This document shows positions 24,956 to 33,706 of a DNA stretch of 64,000 nucleotides, in pieces; the first letter of the stretch is position 1; every line of letters starts with the position of its first letter. Source of the DNA: Enterococcus_C asini_A (GTDB lineage Bacteria; Bacillota; Bacilli; Lactobacillales; Enterococcaceae); NCBI RefSeq assembly GCF_031928785.1, contig NZ_JARQAL010000007.1; one strand, written 5' to 3'. The notes under the pieces were generated by a model, which had not been told where the DNA came from, ran no database searches, and worked only from the letters and a program-made list of their open reading frames with translations. Made by a program: the position numbers and the translations under genes.

Positions 24956-26128
24956 ATGGAAAATTTTATCTTTGAAGTACCTACGAAAGTTTATTTTGGT
25001 AAAAACCAAATCGAGCATTTACCAGAAGCCTTAAAAGCATATGGCACCAAGGTGTTATTGGTCTATGGCGGAGGCAGTATTAAGAAAAATGGTTTATACG
25101 ATAAGATTTATCAAGTATTAAAAGACTTCGATATCGTGGAATTAGCTGGTGTGGAGCCGAATCCGCGGATCGAAACCGTACGCAAAGGAGTGGCTATTTG
25201 TCGCGCTGAAAAGGTTGAAGTAGTCTTAGCAGTAGGAGGTGGCTCCACACTAGATTGTGCCAAGGCGATTTGTGGTGGGGTTTATTACGAAGGGGACCCT
25301 TGGGATTTCACTGCTGATTCTTCGGTAATCAAAAAGGCCTTACCCTTGGCAACGATTTTAACTCTAGCCGCTACTGGTAGTGAGATGAATTCTGGTGGGG
25401 TCTTGTCCAATCCCAAAACCCATGAAAAACTAGGCTTTGGCAACAAAATCCTGATTCCTAAAGTTTCTATTTTGGATCCGACGTACACCTTTACCGTTTC
25501 CAAATACCAAACGGCAGTGGGTTCAGCGGATATTTTAAGTCACATTATGGAACAGTATTTTAATCAAACCCCGGGTACTCAAATGATTGATCATGTGGCA
25601 GAAGGCCTGATGAAAACCGTGATTGAACTTTTGCCCATCGCTTTAAAAGAACCAGCTAATTATGAGGCAAGAAGTAATCTCATGTGGGCCTCTTCTTGGG
25701 CATTAAACGGCTTAATCGGTCGTGGACGCAAGGGAGCATGGTCAGATCACGCGATGGAACACGAGCTTTCTGCTTATTATGACATTACCCATGGCGTTGG
25801 CTTGGCCATTTTAACGCCACGCTGGATGAATCACGTCTTAAATGATGAAACGTTGCCTTACTTTGTTCGGTTTGGTAAAAATGTATGGGGTTTGACTGGT
25901 GACGATGAAACGGTCGCCCGAGATAGCATTCAAAAACTCTATGAATTTTTCAAAGCCTGCGAGATTCCGATGACGTTACCAGAAGTGGGAATTGACGACA
26001 GCAAGCTTGCTGAAATGGCGGAACAAGCAGTCAAACATTCTGCTATTGCCACGGATGCTTTTGTGCCCTTACAAAAAGAAGACGTACTGGCAATTTTTAA
26101 AGCTTCCATGGAAGAAATGAAGTTTTAG
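24956..26128 (+). CDS. Iron-containing alcohol dehydrogenase (YqhD/BdhA-like)
   Basis: 390 residues, ATG 24956 after GAGGAGGGACGG. Group III metal-dependent alcohol dehydrogenase: AVGGGSTLDCAKAI binds the nucleotide, LAATGSEMNSGGVLSN is typical, and metal ligands appear as D in GSADILSHIMEQYF, H in that motif and H in HAMEHELSAYYDITHGVG. Closest in pattern to butanol/aldehyde reductases that reduce aldehydes with NADPH. Single gene; a shared bidirectional terminator separates it from the convergent cyclophilin gene. Confidence 0.9.
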   Translation: MENFIFEVPTKVYFGKNQIEHLPEALKAYGTKVLLVYGGGSIKKNGLYDKIYQVLKDFDIVELAGVEPNPRIETVRKGVAICRAEKVEVVLAVGGGSTLDCAKAICGGVYYEGDPWDFTADSSVIKKALPLATILTLAATGSEMNSGGVLSNPKTHEKLGFGNKILIPKVSILDPTYTFTVSKYQTAVGSADILSHIMEQYFNQTPGTQMIDHVAEGLMKTVIELLPIALKEPANYEARSNLMWASSWALNGLIGRGRKGAWSDHAMEHELSAYYDITHGVGLAILTPRWMNHVLNDETLPYFVRFGKNVWGLTGDDETVARDSIQKLYEFFKACEIPMTLPEVGIDDSKLAEMAEQAVKHSAIATDAFVPLQKEDVLAIFKASMEEMKF

Positions 26129-26133
26129 AAGCT

Positions 26134-26179
26134 AAAAAAGAGGGCGAACCGCCGTGAAGTGGCAGTTCGCTCTCTTTTT
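26134..26179. terminator. Bidirectional terminator
   Basis: AAAAAGAGGGCGAAC-GCC pairs with GGC-GTTCGCTCTCTTTTT; runs of A and T on the two sides serve both convergent genes. Confidence 0.85.
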
Positions 26180-26933
26180 ATTTCGCTTCTTGTAAAATCT
26201 TAATCTCTTTAATGGTTACATCTTCTTTAAGGGTAGAATCTTCGCCCATACTGTTGGCTTCACCAGTGGTTTCAGAGGTGGCAATTTTGTCCACGACTTC
26301 CATGTCATTGTCCACGACTTGACCAAAGACGGTGTAGCCGCCATCTAGTTGAGGTACGCCACCTTTTTTATAGGCTTCAATAATCGCTTCTGGGTAGTAT
26401 TGAATGGCTAGGCCGTCAGATTTGTCGTCTTTATTTTGCACGATGAAAAATTGACTGCCATTGGTAGCATCCCCACCAGAATTGGCCATAGCTAAAGCAC
26501 CACGAATATTATAAAGCTGATTGGAAATTTCATTTTCAAAAGAATCGCCCCAAATGCTTTCACCACCGGTACCGTCCCCTTTAGGATCCCCCCCTTGGAT
26601 CATAAAGTCTTCAATTACCCGGTGGAATTTGGTGCCGTTGTAGTAGCCTTCTTTGGCGTGGGTCACAAAGTTTTCCACGGCTTTTGGTGCTTGAGTAGGG
26701 AAGAGCTTAATTTTAATGGAGCCGGCAGAAGTTACCATTTCCACTAAAGTTTCATCCTCTGCCACTTCATCAGATAACTGAGGAAGTTCCAAACTGTTTA
26801 AATCCACTGAAGAGCTGGTTTCTGTGGTTTGAGTAGAACTGTCGCTGGATTTAGTGGTAGTACTGCTACAAGCTCCTAAAAAGACTAAGGCCGCCAAAGT
26901 GGTGACACTGATGATTATTTTTTTCATGATCAT
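26178..26933 (-). CDS. Cyclophilin-type peptidyl-prolyl isomerase lipoprotein
   Basis: 251 residues. The signal peptide MIMKKIIISVTTLAALVFLGAC gives lipidated Cys 22, then a Ser/Thr-rich linker (to about residue 45). The cyclophilin domain shows FHRVIEDFMIQGGDPKGDGTG, the catalytic Arg being in FHRV, and GALAMANSGGDATNGSQFFIV. It accelerates proline isomerisation during folding of secreted proteins at the outer membrane surface. The first ATG is kept because AAAGGA lies 5 bases before it. Confidence 0.93.
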   Translation of the reverse strand: MIMKKIIISVTTLAALVFLGACSSTTTKSSDSSTQTTETSSSVDLNSLELPQLSDEVAEDETLVEMVTSAGSIKIKLFPTQAPKAVENFVTHAKEGYYNGTKFHRVIEDFMIQGGDPKGDGTGGESIWGDSFENEISNQLYNIRGALAMANSGGDATNGSQFFIVQNKDDKSDGLAIQYYPEAIIEAYKKGGVPQLDGGYTVFGQVVDNDMEVVDKIATSETTGEANSMGEDSTLKEDVTIKEIKILQEAK

Positions 26934-27044
26934 TGCATTCCTTTCTTATTGCGTACCATCTTAGAATAACAAAAATCTCTTCATGCCGCCACCATAGTTT
27001 ATGAAGAATTTGTAAACCTTTTCCAAAAAAACAGAGTAAAGGTG

Positions 27045-27073
27045 TAGACCAATAATTTTGGGAATGCTATACT
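27045..27073 (+). promoter_or_regulatory. Candidate promoter of the MupG-like gene
   Basis: TAGACC (27045-27050) and TATACT (27068-27073) with 17-bp spacing. Confidence 0.45.
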
Positions 27074-27114
27074 AGTTTTGTAAGCAAATACACGATTTTA
27101 GGAGGATTTATTTC

Positions 27115-28206
27115 ATGGGAAAATTAGGTATTTCAATCTATCCAGAGCGTTCCACTTACGAAAAAGACAAGGCATATTTGGACTTAGCCCACAAATACGG
27201 CTTTAAGCGGGTCTTCACCAGTCTGTTACAAATCAATGGCGACAAAGAGCAAGTCCTTGCTGATTTCAAAAAAGTGGTGGACTATGCGAATTCTTTAGAT
27301 ATGGAAGTTATGGTGGACATCAATCCAGCGCTTTTTGAACAACTGGAAATCTCTTATGATGACTTGTCCTTCTTCCACGATATGGGGGCGGATGGCATTC
27401 GCTTGGATATCGGTTTTACCGGAGCAGAAGAAGCTCGTATGACGAGAAACCCATACGGCATCAAAATTGAAATCAACATGTCCACCGGTACCGATTACGT
27501 GGACAATATTATGAGTTATTCGCCAAACACGAACAATTTATTAGGTTCCCATAATTTCTATCCTCATCGGTATTCTGGGTTAGGCTATGATCACTTTGTC
27601 TATTGCTCGGAAAAATTCCGTAAATACAACTTAAATACCATGGCTTTTGTAAATTCCCACGATGCCACTTTTGGACCTTGGCCAACTCAAGACGGCTTGT
27701 GTTCTTTAGAAGACCATCGGGATTTGGAATTAGCCACTCAAGTCAAACACCTTGTTTTGACCGGCTTAATTGATGACATCTCCATTGGCAATGCCTACGC
27801 TTCAGAAGCGGAACTAGCTGCTATGGCAGAAGCCTTCACCGCTGATTACCCAACATTGAAAGTCGATGTAGCAGAAGGTATCACAGAAGACGAACGGATT
27901 TGTCTTTTTGATAACCTTCATAGCTATCGGGGAGACCGCTCTGATTACATTTTGCGCTCTACCATGACCCGGGTTTATTACAAAGACAAACCATTCCCAG
28001 CTCACGATACGCACGATATGACACGAGGGGATGTCTTGATCGACAACGTGGACTACGGTCAATACAAAGGGGAAACCCAAATTGCCCTAAAAGAGATGAA
28101 AAATGACGGTCGGGTGAACGTCGTCGGGAAGATTGCTGCCGATGAGTTGTTCTTATTAGGCTTCTTGCGCCCTTGGTCAAACTTCAAATTAAAAGAAAAT
28201 AAATAG
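27115..28206 (+). CDS. MupG/DUF871-family TIM-barrel protein
   Basis: 363 residues, ATG 27115 after AGGAGG. The N-terminus MGKLGISIYPERSTYEKD and the segments VMVDINP, LRLDIGFTG, HNFYPHRYSGLGYDHF are characteristic of DUF871 proteins; the founding characterised member, MupG of Staphylococcus, is a 6-phospho-N-acetylmuramidase in peptidoglycan recycling. A C-terminal cyclophilin-like domain (from about 250) follows the barrel. No PTS or etherase gene is adjacent, so the recycling role is inferred from family only. Single gene. Confidence 0.85.
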   Translation: MGKLGISIYPERSTYEKDKAYLDLAHKYGFKRVFTSLLQINGDKEQVLADFKKVVDYANSLDMEVMVDINPALFEQLEISYDDLSFFHDMGADGIRLDIGFTGAEEARMTRNPYGIKIEINMSTGTDYVDNIMSYSPNTNNLLGSHNFYPHRYSGLGYDHFVYCSEKFRKYNLNTMAFVNSHDATFGPWPTQDGLCSLEDHRDLELATQVKHLVLTGLIDDISIGNAYASEAELAAMAEAFTADYPTLKVDVAEGITEDERICLFDNLHSYRGDRSDYILRSTMTRVYYKDKPFPAHDTHDMTRGDVLIDNVDYGQYKGETQIALKEMKNDGRVNVVGKIAADELFLLGFLRPWSNFKLKENK

Positions 28207-28221
28207 TCTTTTAAAAGACGG

Positions 28222-28255
28222 AACCACCTCTAGGCGACTGGGGGTGGTTTTTTTG
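28222..28255 (+). terminator. Terminator of the MupG-like gene
   Basis: AACCACC pairs with GGGTGGTT (one bulge) followed by T run. Confidence 0.75.
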
Positions 28256-28387
28256 TAGTCGTGAACTTCGAACTGATTCTCATTGTCAACTAAGTTCCTT
28301 TGCTAAGTCTTCAAAATTTATCGTGTTACAATAGGGATAGAGTGATGAGTACGACTTTCACTTTAATTTAAATAGGAGGTTTTTGAT

Positions 28388-28810
28388 ATGAGTTTAGATT
28401 ATTCGGATCGTGGGAAACAACCTGTTGTAGATGATATCGAGGCATTGACGTTGGAAAATGAAAATTATCGAACGACCATCTGGACCGGGGAAAAGTTGCA
28501 AGTTACAGTGATGTCCATTCAGCCTGGTGATGATATTGGCTTAGAAATTCATCACGGGATTGACCAATTCTTACGCATAGAATCAGGATCAGGCGTTTGC
28601 AAAATGGGGCCAGCAGAAGATGATCTTTCATTTGAAAAACCCGTAAAAGATGATGATGCGATCTTTGTGCCAGCAGATACTTGGCATAATGTGGAAAATA
28701 CCGGGGATAAACCGTTGAAACTGTACACGATTTATGCTGGACCGGATCACGTAAAAGGAACGGTTCATCCTACTCATGAAGATGCCCGCAACGATCCTAA
28801 TGAAGAGTAG
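28388..28810 (+). CDS. Cupin-domain protein
   Basis: 140 residues, ATG 28388 after ATAGGAGG. A single double-stranded beta-helix cupin: motif 1 GLEIHHGIDQFLRIESGSG holds two metal histidines and the glutamine/aspartate region, motif 2 FVPADTWHNVENTG the third histidine. Compact single-domain cupins bind a metal and act in isomerisation, dioxygenation or as stress proteins; the substrate is unknown. An extended -10 (TGTTACAAT, ending 28332) lies upstream. Single gene. Confidence 0.85.
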   Translation: MSLDYSDRGKQPVVDDIEALTLENENYRTTIWTGEKLQVTVMSIQPGDDIGLEIHHGIDQFLRIESGSGVCKMGPAEDDLSFEKPVKDDDAIFVPADTWHNVENTGDKPLKLYTIYAGPDHVKGTVHPTHEDARNDPNEE

Positions 28811-28903
28811 AGGCGTGACAAAGTAATGGTTGAAAGATATGATGGGAGAAAACATTAAGGAAAGACTTCTGAAGCTTTTAGCGGATATCTGCAGTAATCG
28901 TAT

Positions 28904-28942
28904 AAAAAGCGGTGTGTTGTCGTAAACACACCGCTTTTTTTG
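28904..28942 (+). terminator. Terminator downstream of the cupin gene
   Basis: AAAAGCGGTGTGTT pairs with AAACACACCGCTTTT around a short loop, T run follows. Its right arm lies at the start of the duplicated permease tail. Confidence 0.85.
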
Positions 28943-29025
28943 AGTTTGTGTACTTGAATGATTTCTAGCAGGAGCGAGAAAAGCAGGCGTATTCTTAAAA
29001 GGGTGAATAACGAAATTACCAGATC
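28934..29025 (-). pseudogene. Remnant of a second copy of the ABC permease C-terminus
   Basis: Minus-strand translation gives RIRLLFSLLLEIIQVHKLKK followed by SGV, which parallels the real permease end LLIFSLLLELIHVQKVKKSG encoded at about 29196-29285. At DNA level both start CCGCTTTTTTTGA and stay alignable for about 90 bases with drift. No start codon or upstream gene survives; the remaining bases 29026-29184 show nothing codable. It looks like the tail of a lost paralogous gene or a partial tandem duplication. Confidence 0.55.
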
Positions 29026-29184
29026 ATCCTTCTATCTGTTTTCATCTGTAAGAATTTCTACCTCCAAAAACTGTGCTATTTCTAAAATGCTATCTATTTC
29101 ACAGCATCTCATCACACAAAGGATCTGTCATTCTAAACAATACCAATTCAACCTGGGTTAGGTTCTGCATTCGGTAGATCGAAC

Positions 29185-29844
29185 TTAAATTGTACCGCTT
29201 TTTTTGACTTTTTGGACGTGAATAAGCTCCAACAGTAAAGAAAATATCAACAGAAAACCCAAAAGAATTAGTAACGAAAATGCCATGGCCCAAAGAACGT
29301 TTCCTTGACCGTTTTGTGAGAGCTGATAAGGGAGCAGGGCATTCAGTTGAAGGAGCAATTTTTTGTTCAGCATAAAACTAATCAACAAACTTAACACAAA
29401 ACCTTCCAGATAGATGAAAAAGTTTTTTAAAAGCATTTCACGAATGACGTATCTGGCATCAACCCCCAAATAAAGTTTTGTTTGATTGTCTGCTTTTTGA
29501 ATGGTTTTCATCAAGGAAAATTTATTGCGATAATCAAAGAGCAGATAAATGCCTACTAATAGAATTAATACTGAAAATACATTTTGAGCCAAGGAAAAAG
29601 GCATGTACCAAGCTTGGTTGAGTTGGAGATTTTGCACTTCATTAAATGAGTTTGTTTGTGTTTCTTGAGCGATTATTTTAACAACTAGTTCTTTTAGATA
29701 ATGTTTAAAAAACACGCATTCCAAGAAAATCGATACGACTATGAATATTGCCAGAAGATGCCGTACGCCCCAATGATTGGCTTTTTTGACACTGCGCCGA
29801 ACTAAATAAAGATTAGACAAAATAGCTGGAACTAATTTGGTCAT
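29185..29844 (-). CDS. FtsX-like four-helix ABC permease subunit
   Basis: 219 residues from ATG 29844, 9 bases after AAAGGAG inside the end of the ATPase gene (32-base overlap). Topology: one helix near residues 27-47, an extracytoplasmic loop of about 55 residues, then three helices (VFSVLILLVGIYLLF, FFIYLEGFVLSLLISFML, WAMAFSLLILLGFLLIFS). This is the minimal FtsX/MacB-type fold. The partner ATPase overlaps it, so the two form a transporter or a signal-transmitting complex. Substrate unknown; it differs in sequence from standard FtsX. Confidence 0.75.
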   Translation of the reverse strand: MTKLVPAILSNLYLVRRSVKKANHWGVRHLLAIFIVVSIFLECVFFKHYLKELVVKIIAQETQTNSFNEVQNLQLNQAWYMPFSLAQNVFSVLILLVGIYLLFDYRNKFSLMKTIQKADNQTKLYLGVDARYVIREMLLKNFFIYLEGFVLSLLISFMLNKKLLLQLNALLPYQLSQNGQGNVLWAMAFSLLILLGFLLIFSLLLELIHVQKVKKSGTI

Positions 29845-30490
29845 GATGGATTGCTCCTTTAACAAATTTTACGACTCTAAAATTAGAACTTTCGATAATA
29901 TGTGGGTTATGGGTGGCCATTAGTACAGTGGTCCCATTTTGGTTTAATTGCTTCAGTAAGTTAAAGACGATTTGAGCATTTTCCTCATCTAAATTGGCTG
30001 TTGGTTCATCGGCAATCACCAGTTGTGGCTGGTGAAGCAATCCTCGGACGATGTTAACACGTTGTTGTTCACCTCCGGATAATTGTCCAGGATAATTTTT
30101 AAGATGTTTTGTCACACCTAGTAAAGTGGTCCATTCCTGGATTTTTTCTCGAATCAATTCAGGGGCATAGCCGTTGTATTCCAATTTATAAGAGAGATTG
30201 TCAAAGACCGTCCATTCCTCAATCAGAGCGTTGTCTTGGGGGATAGAACCCATTTGATTACGAAAGGTTTGTAATTCTTGAAAACTGAAACTGGCTAATT
30301 CTTTGTCGCTGATTTTCAGGCTACCATTATGATAAGGGTGCTTGCCTTGAATTATGTCTAGGATTGATGATTTACCTGCGCCACTTTTGCCAATCAGAAA
30401 AACAAACTCACCTGTGCGAATTTGCAAGTTGATGTTATGCAGAATCTTTGTCCCACCTTGTTCCAGACTGAGATTTTTCATTTGAATCAT
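29813..30490 (-). CDS. FtsE/LolD-like ABC transporter ATPase
   Basis: 225 residues, ATG 30490 after AAAAGGAGG. Walker A GKSGAGKSS near residue 34, signature LSGGEQQR near 136, Walker B LVIADEPTANLDEE near 157 and the H-loop ATHNPH. The tight LolD/MacB/FtsE branch is indicated by the compact length and DEPTANLD. It pairs with the overlapping four-helix permease. No binding protein or regulator is adjacent. The C-terminus is longer by a few residues than typical FtsE. Confidence 0.88.
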   Translation of the reverse strand: MIQMKNLSLEQGGTKILHNINLQIRTGEFVFLIGKSGAGKSSILDIIQGKHPYHNGSLKISDKELASFSFQELQTFRNQMGSIPQDNALIEEWTVFDNLSYKLEYNGYAPELIREKIQEWTTLLGVTKHLKNYPGQLSGGEQQRVNIVRGLLHQPQLVIADEPTANLDEENAQIVFNLLKQLNQNGTTVLMATHNPHIIESSNFRVVKFVKGAIHHDQISSSYFV

Positions 30491-30665
30491 TGGGTTCCTC
30501 CTTTTCGAAATCGCTATTTTAAAAAAGTTAAGATAAGTATATAGTATCTAGGTTTTGGGCACTAGACATAAATTATTTTTCCATGAGTACACCACCTCAT
30601 CTCGGACACTTTATGCTAAAATAAACCTCAAAGAATCCTGATACCCCCTAAGAAAGGAGCCCACC

Positions 30666-31148
30666 ATGACTCGAACTTACCGTGTGAAAAAAATGAATCG
30701 TCAGGAAGCCGAGACCTATTTGCGCTGGCATTATCCGGCACCTTACGAGTTTTACAATACGCCGGTGCCTTTTTATGAAGAAAGTCTGGCGGAAATCTTG
30801 GATAATCAAGAAGGAGAATTGTTTTTTGCGGTGTATCTGGAGGAGTCCTTGTATGGGATTTTCAGCTATCAACTGCTAACAGACGGTCGCATGGAAATTG
30901 GTCTGGGGATTCGCCCGGACGATTGTGGCAAAGGGCAAGGCCTTGAGATGACCCAAAAAGCGATTGCCTTTGCCCGAAAGTTTTTGGAATTTGAGGGAAA
31001 ATTGTGTTTACGAGTAGCTGATTTTAATCTGCGGGCAATCAAAGTTTACGAGCGAGCAGGGTTTTTGCGGACTGGCGAGATTTTGGCTATCTCCTACAAC
31101 GAATTAGTGAATTTTATCCAAATGGAATTAATGGAGGAACAAAGATGA
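30666..31148 (+). CDS. GNAT-family N-acetyltransferase
   Basis: 160 residues, ATG 30666 after AAAGGAGCC. The acetyl-CoA-binding stretch is MEIGLGIRPDDCGKGQGLEMTQ near residues 78-99 (variant of R/Q-x-x-G-x-G), followed by CLRVADFNLRAIKVYERAGFL, the typical C-terminal motif. Substrate unknown. The gene overlaps the next by 4 bases (ATGA), so both are cotranscribed. Confidence 0.82.
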   Translation: MTRTYRVKKMNRQEAETYLRWHYPAPYEFYNTPVPFYEESLAEILDNQEGELFFAVYLEESLYGIFSYQLLTDGRMEIGLGIRPDDCGKGQGLEMTQKAIAFARKFLEFEGKLCLRVADFNLRAIKVYERAGFLRTGEILAISYNELVNFIQMELMEEQR

Positions 31149-32104
31149 AAATTGTGATATTAGACGGTCACGCCTTAAATCCCGGGGACATTAGCTGGGC
31201 GGGTTTTGAAGCCTTAGGGGAGGTTGTTTTATATGATCGCACGGCAAATGATCCCGCAGAAATCATCGCTCGGATTTGGGATGCTCAGGTCGCTTTGAGC
31301 AATAAAGTGCCGATTACCGAAGAAATACTGGCGGGCTGTCCCAACTTGGAATACGTGGGAGTGATGGCCACAGGCTTTAACCAAATTGACCTAGCAGCTT
31401 GCGCCAAACATCAAGTCACAGTGACTAATATCCCGGCTTACGGCTCGGAAGCGGTGGCTCAGTTTACCTTTGCTTTATTGCTAGAGATTACGTCCCAAGT
31501 GGCTCTTCACAATGCTTCTGTAAAACAAGGAGACTGGCAACGTTGTCCAGATTTCACCTATTTTGTAAAACCTTTAATGGAACTACAGGGCAAAACCATT
31601 GGCATGATTGGTTATGGGGCCATTGCGAAAGAAGTAGCAGAAATTGCCCATGCTTTTAAAATGAAGGTCATCTACTGGAATCATCGCAAGAAAGCCCCTC
31701 AAGCACCTTGGGCTAGTCAAGTAAGTTTAGCGGAACTTTACCAGAAAGCCGATGTAGTCAGTCTGCATGTGCCGCTATTTCCAGAGACTGAAAAAATGAT
31801 CGACCAAGCAGCTCTTGACCAAATGAAAACCGGGGCGATACTACTTAATACCTCCCGAGGGCCACTTTTAGAAGAAGCGGCGGTTGCCGAGGCTTTGCAT
31901 TCTGGGAAACTAGCGGCTTGCGGGTTGGATGTGGTGGCCCAAGAACCGATTTTAGCGGACAATCCTTTGTTAATAGCACCAAATTGTTGGTTGACTCCTC
32001 ATATTGCTTGGGCGGCGGTGGAAACCAGAGCGCGTTTAATGGGAATTGGGGTAGAAAATTTGGCTCGGTATTTAGAAGGCCAACCACAAAATGTGGTAAA
32101 ATAG
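31145..32104 (+). CDS. D-isomer 2-hydroxyacid dehydrogenase (glycerate-dehydrogenase-like)
   Basis: 319 residues, ATG 31145. NAD-binding site GKTIGMIGYGAIAKEVAEIA near residue 148; catalytic triad in LLNTSRGPLLEE (Arg), QEPILADNPL (Glu) and WLTPHIAWA (His). The sequence groups with hydroxypyruvate/glycerate reductases of Firmicutes. It reduces a 2-keto acid with NADH in the cytoplasm; exact acid inferred only. Second gene of a two-gene operon with the GNAT gene. Confidence 0.88.
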   Translation: MKIVILDGHALNPGDISWAGFEALGEVVLYDRTANDPAEIIARIWDAQVALSNKVPITEEILAGCPNLEYVGVMATGFNQIDLAACAKHQVTVTNIPAYGSEAVAQFTFALLLEITSQVALHNASVKQGDWQRCPDFTYFVKPLMELQGKTIGMIGYGAIAKEVAEIAHAFKMKVIYWNHRKKAPQAPWASQVSLAELYQKADVVSLHVPLFPETEKMIDQAALDQMKTGAILLNTSRGPLLEEAAVAEALHSGKLAACGLDVVAQEPILADNPLLIAPNCWLTPHIAWAAVETRARLMGIGVENLARYLEGQPQNVVK

Positions 32105-32158
32105 GCTTTTTTTCCGATAATAGAGTTGAAGCTTTTTTTAAAGCAGCCTTTCTTATCG

Positions 32159-32187
32159 TGGACAAAGGCCCGTTTCATAGGTACAAT
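32159..32187 (+). promoter_or_regulatory. Promoter of obgE
   Basis: TGGACA (32159-32164) and TACAAT (32182-32187), 17-bp spacing, 54 bases before the start codon. Confidence 0.55.
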
Positions 32188-32241
32188 GAGTTGACGTCCC
32201 TTGTGGACACGTTGGAAAGTATGAGAAATGGAGGACGAATC

Positions 32242-33555
32242 ATGTCCATGTTTTTAGATCAAGTAACAATTGATGTCAAAGCCGGTAAAGGTGGCGACGG
32301 AATGGTGGCTTTTCGTCGGGAAAAATATGTACCCGATGGTGGCCCAGCTGGCGGTGATGGCGGCAAAGGCGGGAGTGTAGTTCTCGTTGTTGATGAAGGC
32401 CTACGCACTTTGATGGATTTTCGTTTTAATCGTCATTTCCGGGCTCAAGCCGGGGAAAATGGCATGAGTAAAGGGATGCACGGCCGCGGCTCTGAGGATA
32501 CCTTTGTAAAAGTGCCACCTGGTACTACGGTGCGAGACGCAGAAACTGGAGCATTACTGGGGGATTTAATTGCCAATGGCGACACGTTAACTGTAGCCAA
32601 AGGTGGTCGTGGGGGCCGAGGAAATACCCGCTTTGCTTCCCCTCGCAATCCCGCGCCGGAACTAGCAGAAAATGGCGAACCAGGTCAAGAACGCAAAATT
32701 GAATTGGAACTAAAAGTTTTAGCTGATGTGGGTCTAGTCGGATTTCCATCGGTAGGAAAATCCACCTTGCTTTCAATTATTTCTTCGGCACGACCAAAAA
32801 TCGGTGCTTATCACTTTACCACATTAGTGCCGAATTTAGGCATGGTCACGACCAGTGATCAACGGAGTTTTGTGGTGGCGGACTTACCGGGACTGATCGA
32901 AGGAGCTTCTCAAGGTGTGGGGCTGGGGACGCAGTTCTTGCGCCATATTGAACGCACCCGAGTCATTCTTCATGTCATTGATATGAGCGGTATGGAAGGC
33001 CGAGATCCTTACGAAGATTATCTCGCCATTAACAAAGAACTAGGCGAACACAATCTCCGTCTTTTGGAACGACCTCAAATCATCGTAGCCAATAAAATGG
33101 ATATGCCTGATTCTGAGGAAAACTTGGCGAAATTCAAAGCTCAGTTAGCCAAAGAAAAGACCGATGAATTCGCAGAGGATTTGCCAATTTTTGCCATTTC
33201 AGCAGTCACGAGAAAAGGCATTGAACCTTTGTTAAATGCGACAGCGGATCTTTTGGAAACCACACCAGAATTCCCACTTTACGAAGACGAAGAAATAGAA
33301 GAAGCAGTTCATTACGGCTTTACTTCGGATGAACCAGAGTTTACAGTGGATCGGGAACCAGATGCCACTTGGGTCTTATCTGGGGCGAAGATTGAAAAAC
33401 TCTTCCAGATGACCAATTTCGATCACGAAGAAACTGTCATGCGTTTTGCTCGTCAACTTCGTGCTATGGGGGTAGATGAAACCTTGCGTGCCCGTGGTGC
33501 GAAAGACGGCGATATCGTCCGCATTGGCAATTTTGAATTTGAGTTTGTGGAATAG
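32242..33555 (+). CDS. obgE: GTPase Obg (CgtA/ObgE)
   Basis: 437 residues from ATG 32242 (MSMFLDQVTIDVKAGKGGDG), 7 bases after GGAGG. Three domains: glycine-rich Obg fold (1-160), G domain with GFPSVGKST near 167, DLPGLIEG, NKMD and SAVT, and the OCT domain (from about 360, YGFTSDEPEFTV). It binds the 50S ribosomal subunit and links ribosome maturation with the stringent response. Preceded by its own promoter and followed by a terminator. Confidence 0.97.
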   Translation: MSMFLDQVTIDVKAGKGGDGMVAFRREKYVPDGGPAGGDGGKGGSVVLVVDEGLRTLMDFRFNRHFRAQAGENGMSKGMHGRGSEDTFVKVPPGTTVRDAETGALLGDLIANGDTLTVAKGGRGGRGNTRFASPRNPAPELAENGEPGQERKIELELKVLADVGLVGFPSVGKSTLLSIISSARPKIGAYHFTTLVPNLGMVTTSDQRSFVVADLPGLIEGASQGVGLGTQFLRHIERTRVILHVIDMSGMEGRDPYEDYLAINKELGEHNLRLLERPQIIVANKMDMPDSEENLAKFKAQLAKEKTDEFAEDLPIFAISAVTRKGIEPLLNATADLLETTPEFPLYEDEEIEEAVHYGFTSDEPEFTVDREPDATWVLSGAKIEKLFQMTNFDHEETVMRFARQLRAMGVDETLRARGAKDGDIVRIGNFEFEFVE

Positions 33556-33562
33556 GAAAGCC

Positions 33563-33598
33563 AAAACATCTCCGGGAAGACCTGGGGACGTTTTTTTC
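33563..33598 (+). terminator. Terminator of obgE
   Basis: AACATCTCC pairs with GGGGACGTT (one mismatch, one G-T) before a T run. Confidence 0.65.
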
Positions 33599-33706
33599 TT
33601 CTCCAAAAGTCCCATTATTTTTCAATCGTCGCAATGATTGGTAAAATAAAAGAGTAAGATTTGCTCGGTACTTATACCGACTGATACGATCAAAGGGGGA
33701 GAAAAA

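Noticed and set aside
28958..29161. 67-codon plus-strand frame next to the permease remnant
   Set aside because: It runs antisense to the remnant and has no ribosome site.
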